This document shows positions 13,450 to 17,314 of a DNA stretch of 17,314 nt, piece by piece; within the stretch, counting starts at the first letter, position 1; each line of letters begins with the position of its first letter. The DNA is taken from NCBI GenBank assembly GCA_035517595.1, contig DATIYN010000180.1, positions 1 through 17,314 on the forward strand, given 5' to 3'. A program made the translations under genes and the position numbers. The stretch is from RBG-16-66-20 sp035517595 (GTDB lineage: Bacteria > Pseudomonadota > Gammaproteobacteria > Burkholderiales > SG8-39). The notes under the pieces were generated by a model. That model had not been told where the DNA came from. It saw only the letters and a program-made list of their open reading frames with translations, and ran no database searches.

Positions 13450-13944
13450 CTACTTGCAGGCTTCCTGCTGCTCCTGCCTCGCGTGCGCGGCCTCCTGCGC
13501 GAGCTGGGAGTCGTCGAGGTAATAGCGCTCGCCCTGCGCGTTGGTGCGCTGGATGCGCTGGCCGCTTTCGAACTGGCGCAGCGCCGCGGAAGCGCGCTCG
13601 CAGTTCTCGCGCTTGGCCTGCGCGTTCTTCTCCTCGAGCGCCGCCTTTTCGGCCGCCTTCTGCGCCTCGGCCTGGCGCTTCTTGTACTCGGCCTCGCGCT
13701 CGGCGGGCGTCATCGGGCCCTTCTTCGCGTCCTTGTCGGCCGCGCCGTCCTTCGACGCGGTCGCGGGCGGCGGCGGCGGCGAAGCCGGGGCCCGGATGGT
13801 CGTGATCTTGGCGCCCGGCGGCGGCACGTCGCCGCAGACGCGCTTGCCGTTCGCGTCGTTCCAGCACTTGATCTGCGCCTGCGCCGTGAACGAAAACGCG
13901 GCGCCCGCGGCTGCAAGAATCACGAAAACGAGCATGTTTCGCAT
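13450..13944 (-). CDS. Secreted DUF4124 domain protein
   Basis: 164 residues from the ATG at 13944, chosen because GAGG lies six to seven bases upstream; ATGs at 13950 and 13956 would add 2 or 4 residues. The N-terminus MRNMLVFVILAAAGAAFSFT is a Sec signal peptide ending TAQA, with QIKCW as the mature start. QIKCWNDANGKRVCGDVPPP is the DUF4124 motif, with two cysteines that probably pair. A Pro-rich linker (PASPPPPPATA) and a long charged helix rich in A, E, K and Q (about 75-120) follow, likely a coiled coil. The end has RYYLDDSQLAQE. Proteins of this kind are common in beta- and gammaproteobacteria and have no assigned function. It diverges from guaB and is not obviously related to it. Confidence 0.85.
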   Translation of the reverse strand: MRNMLVFVILAAAGAAFSFTAQAQIKCWNDANGKRVCGDVPPPGAKITTIRAPASPPPPPATASKDGAADKDAKKGPMTPAEREAEYKKRQAEAQKAAEKAALEEKNAQAKRENCERASAALRQFESGQRIQRTNAQGERYYLDDSQLAQEAAHARQEQQEACK

Positions 13945-13983
13945 GGCCATCCTCATAACGCGCGAGGCGCGCTCGCGGAGGAC

Positions 13984-14012
13984 ACGCTAGCGGCTTTCGC
14001 AGTTCCCGTCAA
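13984..14012 (-). promoter_or_regulatory. Candidate promoter of the DUF4124 gene
   Basis: On the minus strand TTGACG (14007-14012) and TAGCGT (13984-13989) are separated by 17 bases, a good -35 and a weak -10 (three of six consensus bases). They lie 40-69 bases upstream of the chosen start at 13944. The -35 overlaps the putative guaB -35 region on the other strand. Confidence 0.4.
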
Positions 14013-14031
14013 ACCGCGACTTGCGTATAAT
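14003..14031 (+). promoter_or_regulatory. guaB-guaA promoter
   Basis: A perfect TATAAT -10 box lies at 14026-14031, with a weak TTCCCG 17 bases upstream (14003-14008) as -35. Predicted transcription start is near 14038, leaving a leader of under 20 bases that holds the AAGGA Shine-Dalgarno (14045-14049) before the guaB ATG at 14055. This is one of the few AT-rich spots in an otherwise GC-rich region. No PurR-like or guanine riboswitch element is apparent in so short a leader. Confidence 0.65.
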
Positions 14032-14054
14032 GCTGATTTGGCGCAAGGAAAAAC

Positions 14055-15515
14055 ATGAGGGCCATACAGAAGGCGCTGACCTTCGACGACGTTCTCCTCC
14101 TTCCCGCCCACTCGCGCGTCCTGCCGCGCGAGGTTTCCCTGAAAACCCGCCTCACCCGCAAGCTCGAGCTGAACATGCCGCTCGTGTCCGCCGCCATGGA
14201 CACGGTCACCGAGGCGCGCCTGGCGATCGCCATCGCGCAGGAAGGCGGCATCGGCATCGTGCACAAGAACATGCGGCCGAAGGAGCAGGCATCCGAAGTG
14301 GCCAAGGTCAAGCGCTTCGAGTCCGGCGTGCTGCGCGACCCGATGACGGTCTCGCCGGACATGACGGTGCGCCAGGTCATCGCGCTGCAGCGCCAGCACA
14401 AGATCTCGGGCTTTCCCGTGGTCAAGGCGGGCAAGGTGGTCGGCATCGTCACCAACCGCGACCTGCGCTTCGAGAAGAAGCTCGACCAGCCGGTGAGCCG
14501 CGTCATGACGCCGCAGAAGCGCCTGATCCGCGTCAACGAGCAGGCCAGCCGCAGCGAGGCCATGCGGCTCATGCACCAGCACCGCCTCGAGCGCGTGCTC
14601 GTGGTGGACGGGGCGTGGCGGCTGAAGGGCCTCGTGACCGTCAAGGACATCCTCAAGGAGACCGAGCACCCGAACGCCTGCAAGGATCCGCAGGGCAAGC
14701 TGCGCGTGGGCGCCGCGGTGGGCGTGAGCCATGGCGACGACGAACGCATCGAGCTGCTCGTCGAAGCCGGCGCCGACGTGCTGGTCGTCGACACCGCGCA
14801 CGGGCACGCGCAGGGCGTGCTCGACCGCGTGCGCAGAGTGAAGAAGCGCCACCCGAAGGTCCAGGTCGTCGGCGGCAACATCGCCACCGCCGAGGGCGCG
14901 AAGGCGCTGGTCGACCACGGCGCCGACGGCGTGAAGGTCGGCATCGGGCCCGGCTCGATCTGCACCACGCGCATCGTCGCGGGCGTGGGCGTGCCGCAGA
15001 TCACCGCGATCCAGCAGGTTGCCGAGGCGCTCGCGAAGACCGACGTGCCGCTCATCGCCGACGGCGGCATCCGCTTCTCGGGCGACATCGCCAAGGCGAT
15101 CGGCGCCGGCGCGCACGCGGTGATGCTGGGCTCGCTGCTCGCCGGCACCGACGAGTCCCCCGGCGACATCGAGCTCTACCAGGGACGCTCCTACAAGTCC
15201 TACCGCGGCATGGGGTCGCTCGGCGCGATGCAGAAGGGCGCTGCCGACCGCTACTTCCAGGATCCCGACATGAACGTGGACAAGCTCGTGCCCGAGGGCA
15301 TCGAGGGCCGCGTCGCCTACAAGGGGAGCCTGGTCTGGGTGATCGCGCAGCTGCTCGGCGGCGTGCGCGCGAGCATGGGCTACACCGGCACGCGCAACAT
15401 CGACGAGCTGCGCAGCAAGACGCGCTTCGTGCAGATCACCGCCGCGGGCATGCGCGAGTCGCATGTGCACGACGTGCAAATCGTCAAGGAGGCCCCGAAT
15501 TACCGGGTCGAGTAG
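14055..15515 (+). CDS. guaB: Inosine-5'-monophosphate dehydrogenase
   Basis: 486 residues (E. coli 488). It oxidises IMP to XMP with NAD, the first committed and rate-limiting step to GMP. A TIM barrel is interrupted by a CBS pair (about 94-148 and 150-205, with RDPMTVSPDMTVRQV and VVKAGKVVGIVTNRDL). The catalytic loop GIGPGSICTTRIVAGVGVPQ places the active-site Cys at 303 (E. coli C305). ADGGIRFSGDIAKAIGAGA and YRGMGSLGAM (start of the mobile flap) are intact, and the chain ends normally in NYRVE. The start has AAGGA five bases upstream and follows a strong TATAAT. guaA begins 4 bases after its stop, so the two form an operon. Confidence 0.97.
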   Translation: MRAIQKALTFDDVLLLPAHSRVLPREVSLKTRLTRKLELNMPLVSAAMDTVTEARLAIAIAQEGGIGIVHKNMRPKEQASEVAKVKRFESGVLRDPMTVSPDMTVRQVIALQRQHKISGFPVVKAGKVVGIVTNRDLRFEKKLDQPVSRVMTPQKRLIRVNEQASRSEAMRLMHQHRLERVLVVDGAWRLKGLVTVKDILKETEHPNACKDPQGKLRVGAAVGVSHGDDERIELLVEAGADVLVVDTAHGHAQGVLDRVRRVKKRHPKVQVVGGNIATAEGAKALVDHGADGVKVGIGPGSICTTRIVAGVGVPQITAIQQVAEALAKTDVPLIADGGIRFSGDIAKAIGAGAHAVMLGSLLAGTDESPGDIELYQGRSYKSYRGMGSLGAMQKGAADRYFQDPDMNVDKLVPEGIEGRVAYKGSLVWVIAQLLGGVRASMGYTGTRNIDELRSKTRFVQITAAGMRESHVHDVQIVKEAPNYRVE

Positions 15516-15519
15516 GGCG

Positions 15520-17079
15520 TTGCACGACAGGATTCTCATCCTCGACTTCGGCGCGCAATACACGCAGCTCATCGCGCGCCGGGTGCGCGAAGCGAACGTC
15601 TACTGCGAGATCCACCCCTGCGACGTTGGCGACGCTTTCGTGCGCGAGTTCGCGCCGAAGGGCATCATCCTGTCGGGCAGCCACGCCTCGGCTTACGAGG
15701 GCACGCTGAAGGCGCCGCCGGCCGTGTTCGCCGCCGGCGTGCCCGTGCTGGGCATCTGCTACGGCATGCAGACGATGGCGCAGCAGCTCGGCGGCAAGGT
15801 CGAGCTCGGCCGCGTGCGCGAGTTCGGCTACGCGGAAGTGCGCGCGCGCGGGCACACCAGACTGCTGCAGGGGCTGGAGGACGCGAAGGGCCCGAACGGC
15901 GAGGGCCTGCTCAAGGTCTGGATGAGCCACGGCGACAAGGTCGTCCAGATGCCGGCCGGCTTCAAGCTCATGGCCTCCACGGAAACCTGCCCGATCGCCG
16001 GCATGGCCGACGAGGAGCGGCGCTTCTATGCCGTGCAGTTCCATCCCGAGGTCACGCACACGCTGCAGGGCGCGAAGCTGCTGCAGCGCTTCGTGCGCGA
16101 GATCTGCACATGCGGCGGCGACTGGCGCATGCCGGACTATGTGCAGGAAGCGGTGGAAAAGATCCGGCAGCAGGTCGGCAACGAAGAAGTCATCCTCGGC
16201 CTCTCCGGCGGCGTGGACTCGTCGGTCGCGGCGGCGCTGATCCACAAGGCGATCGGCAAGCAGCTCACCTGCGTGTTCGTCGACCACGGCCTGCTGCGCC
16301 TGAACGAGGCGAAGCAGGTGATGGGCACTTTCGCGAAGCACATGCACGTCAAGGTAGTTCACGTGGACGCTGGCGCGAAGTTCCTCAAGGCGCTGAAGGG
16401 CGTCGCCGACCCGGAGAAGAAGCGCAAGATCATCGGCAAGCTGTTCGTCGATGTGTTCCAGCAGGAAGCCAAGAAGCTGAAGGGCGCGAGATGGCTCGCG
16501 CAGGGGACCATCTACCCGGATGTCATCGAATCCGCGGGCGCGAAGACCAAGAAGGCGGTGACCATCAAGTCGCACCACAACGTGGGCGGGCTGCCGAAGT
16601 CGCTGCGCCTGAAGCTGCTCGAGCCGCTGCGCGAGCTCTTCAAGGACGAAGTGCGCGAGCTCGGCCTCGCGCTCGGCCTGCCGCGCGAGATGGTGTACCG
16701 GCATCCGTTCCCCGGGCCGGGACTGGGCGTGCGGATCCTGGGTTCCATTCGAAAGGAATTCGTCCACCTGTTGCAGCGCGCCGACGCGATCTTCATCGAG
16801 GAACTCCGGAAGTCGGGCTGGTACGAGAAGACCTCGCAGGCCTTCGCGGTGTTCCTGCCCGTCAAGTCCGTGGGCGTGATGGGCGACGGCCGCACCTACG
16901 ACTACGTGGTCGCCCTGCGCGCCGTCGAGACCAGCGACTTCATGACCGCGGGCTGGGCCGAGCTGCCGCACGAGCTGCTCGCGAAGGTCTCGAGCCGCAT
17001 CATCAACGAGGTGCGCGGCATCAACCGCGTCGCCTACGACATCTCCTCCAAGCCGCCCGCGACCATCGAGTGGGAGTAG
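15520..17079 (+). CDS. guaA: GMP synthase (glutamine-hydrolysing)
   Basis: 519 residues if translation starts at TTG 15520; this gives (M)HDRILILDFGAQYTQLIARR, the N-terminus usual for betaproteobacterial GuaA, four bases after guaB. An open frame reaches upstream into guaB but has no family match. The enzyme aminates XMP to GMP using glutamine and ATP. The class I amidotransferase domain (about 1-195) has nucleophile C80 (GICYGMQTM) and H175/E177 (FHPEV). The ATP pyrophosphatase domain has the P-loop SGGVDSS (229-235), and the C-terminal dimerisation domain ends in the canonical PPATIEWE. All key residues are present. The stretch GAGTAGGG before the TTG can serve as Shine-Dalgarno, and coupling to guaB translation would support the weak start codon. 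Confidence 0.96.
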   Translation: MHDRILILDFGAQYTQLIARRVREANVYCEIHPCDVGDAFVREFAPKGIILSGSHASAYEGTLKAPPAVFAAGVPVLGICYGMQTMAQQLGGKVELGRVREFGYAEVRARGHTRLLQGLEDAKGPNGEGLLKVWMSHGDKVVQMPAGFKLMASTETCPIAGMADEERRFYAVQFHPEVTHTLQGAKLLQRFVREICTCGGDWRMPDYVQEAVEKIRQQVGNEEVILGLSGGVDSSVAAALIHKAIGKQLTCVFVDHGLLRLNEAKQVMGTFAKHMHVKVVHVDAGAKFLKALKGVADPEKKRKIIGKLFVDVFQQEAKKLKGARWLAQGTIYPDVIESAGAKTKKAVTIKSHHNVGGLPKSLRLKLLEPLRELFKDEVRELGLALGLPREMVYRHPFPGPGLGVRILGSIRKEFVHLLQRADAIFIEELRKSGWYEKTSQAFAVFLPVKSVGVMGDGRTYDYVVALRAVETSDFMTAGWAELPHELLAKVSSRIINEVRGINRVAYDISSKPPATIEWE

Positions 17080-17085
17080 CGAGCC

Positions 17086-17314
17086 GTGTGCGGCCGCTAC
17101 GCGCTGTTCGGACCCAAGTCCCGCTCGCTGCAGCTGAAGAAGGACGTCACCGCACGCGAGCGCGCGCTCATCCAGAAGTTCATCGACGAGTACCTGAAGC
17201 GCGTCGCGCCGAGCTACAACATCGCGCCGCAGCAGGGAAATCCGAAGAACTACGTCCCGATCGTGCGCCGCGGCGAGGGCGGCGAGCTCGAGCTCGCCCT
17301 CGTGCAATGGTGGC
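17086..17314 (+). CDS. SRAP/YedK-type abasic-site protein, N-terminal part (cut by window end)
   Basis: 76 codons visible; the rest lies beyond the window. The SOS response-associated peptidase family (E. coli YedK, human HMCES) forms a thiazolidine crosslink between its N-terminal Cys and abasic sites in single-stranded DNA, protecting them. Starting from GTG at 17086 the second residue is the essential Cys2 in CGRYALFG; this only works after initiator Met removal, which fixes the start. PSYNIAPQQ holds the conserved Asn (N45), and the visible end LALVQWW is the strand that normally precedes GL(I/V)P. The later catalytic Glu and His are not in the window. It begins 6 bases after guaA, so it is probably transcribed with guaBA; GAG upstream is a poor ribosome site. 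Confidence 0.88.
   Translation, partial: MCGRYALFGPKSRSLQLKKDVTARERALIQKFIDEYLKRVAPSYNIAPQQGNPKNYVPIVRRGEGGELELALVQWW

Noticed and set aside
13953..15572. 539-residue minus-strand open frame across guaB
   Set aside because: Antisense shadow of guaB with no family-like pattern; the guaB reading has every catalytic motif.
15484..17307. 607-residue minus-strand open frame across guaA
   Set aside because: It mirrors guaA codon structure, has His/Asp/Arg/Leu-rich low-complexity translation with no domain pattern, and such antisense frames are normal in high-GC genes.

Overview
The window is about 17.3 kb of high-GC DNA that reads as a proteobacterial chromosome, most likely a betaproteobacterium (Burkholderiales or a close relative). 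The basis is the gene order bamA-skp-lpxD-fabZ-lpxA-lpxB-rnhB-rRNA methyltransferase followed by the ppsR/ppsA pair, the smpB/ratA/rnfH cluster and guaB-guaA, together with the detailed sequence of GuaA, PpsA and PpsR. No rRNA, tRNA, CRISPR array, phage gene or intact transposase gene was seen.

Region 1 (1-5902, + strand) is an envelope-biogenesis operon. It holds the C-terminal barrel of BamA, the periplasmic chaperone Skp, then lpxD, fabZ, lpxA and lpxB for lipid A (FabZ competes for the same 3-hydroxyacyl-ACP pool), then rnhB and a SpoU/TrmH-type RNA methyltransferase. From skp on, genes are separated by at most 1 bp or overlap by 1-17 bp, so the whole block looks translationally coupled. 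LpxA carries Met at the acyl-chain ruler position, which predicts a 3-hydroxydecanoyl (C10) specificity.

Region 2 (5903-9092) interrupts the expected junction between the methyltransferase and ppsR. It carries two minus-strand genes, an unrecognised small secreted protein and a secreted M61 family metallopeptidase. The first gene and the gap after it are visibly poorer in GC. The region is bracketed by perfect hairpins built on TGACCGCT/AGCGGTCA, has two half copies of the motif between its genes, and contains an inverted pair of 40-bp repeats (6761-6800 and 6941-6980). I read it as a small acquired segment. It is the least explained part of the window.

Region 3 (9093-12373) has ppsR and ppsA, divergent and only 20 bp apart: the bifunctional kinase/phosphorylase and its target PEP synthase. 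ppsA runs past its usual end into the convergent smpB gene.

Region 4 (12297-13944) has smpB (minus), diverging 17 bp from ratA-rnfH (plus), then a secreted DUF4124 protein (minus) convergent with rnfH. Region 5 (14003-17314) has a clear promoter driving guaB-guaA, the two dedicated steps from IMP to GMP, followed 6 bp later by the start of an SRAP/YedK-type abasic-site protein gene cut by the window end. Nearly all of the window is well-known housekeeping content; the novelty candidates are in region 2 plus a few fine-scale oddities elsewhere.
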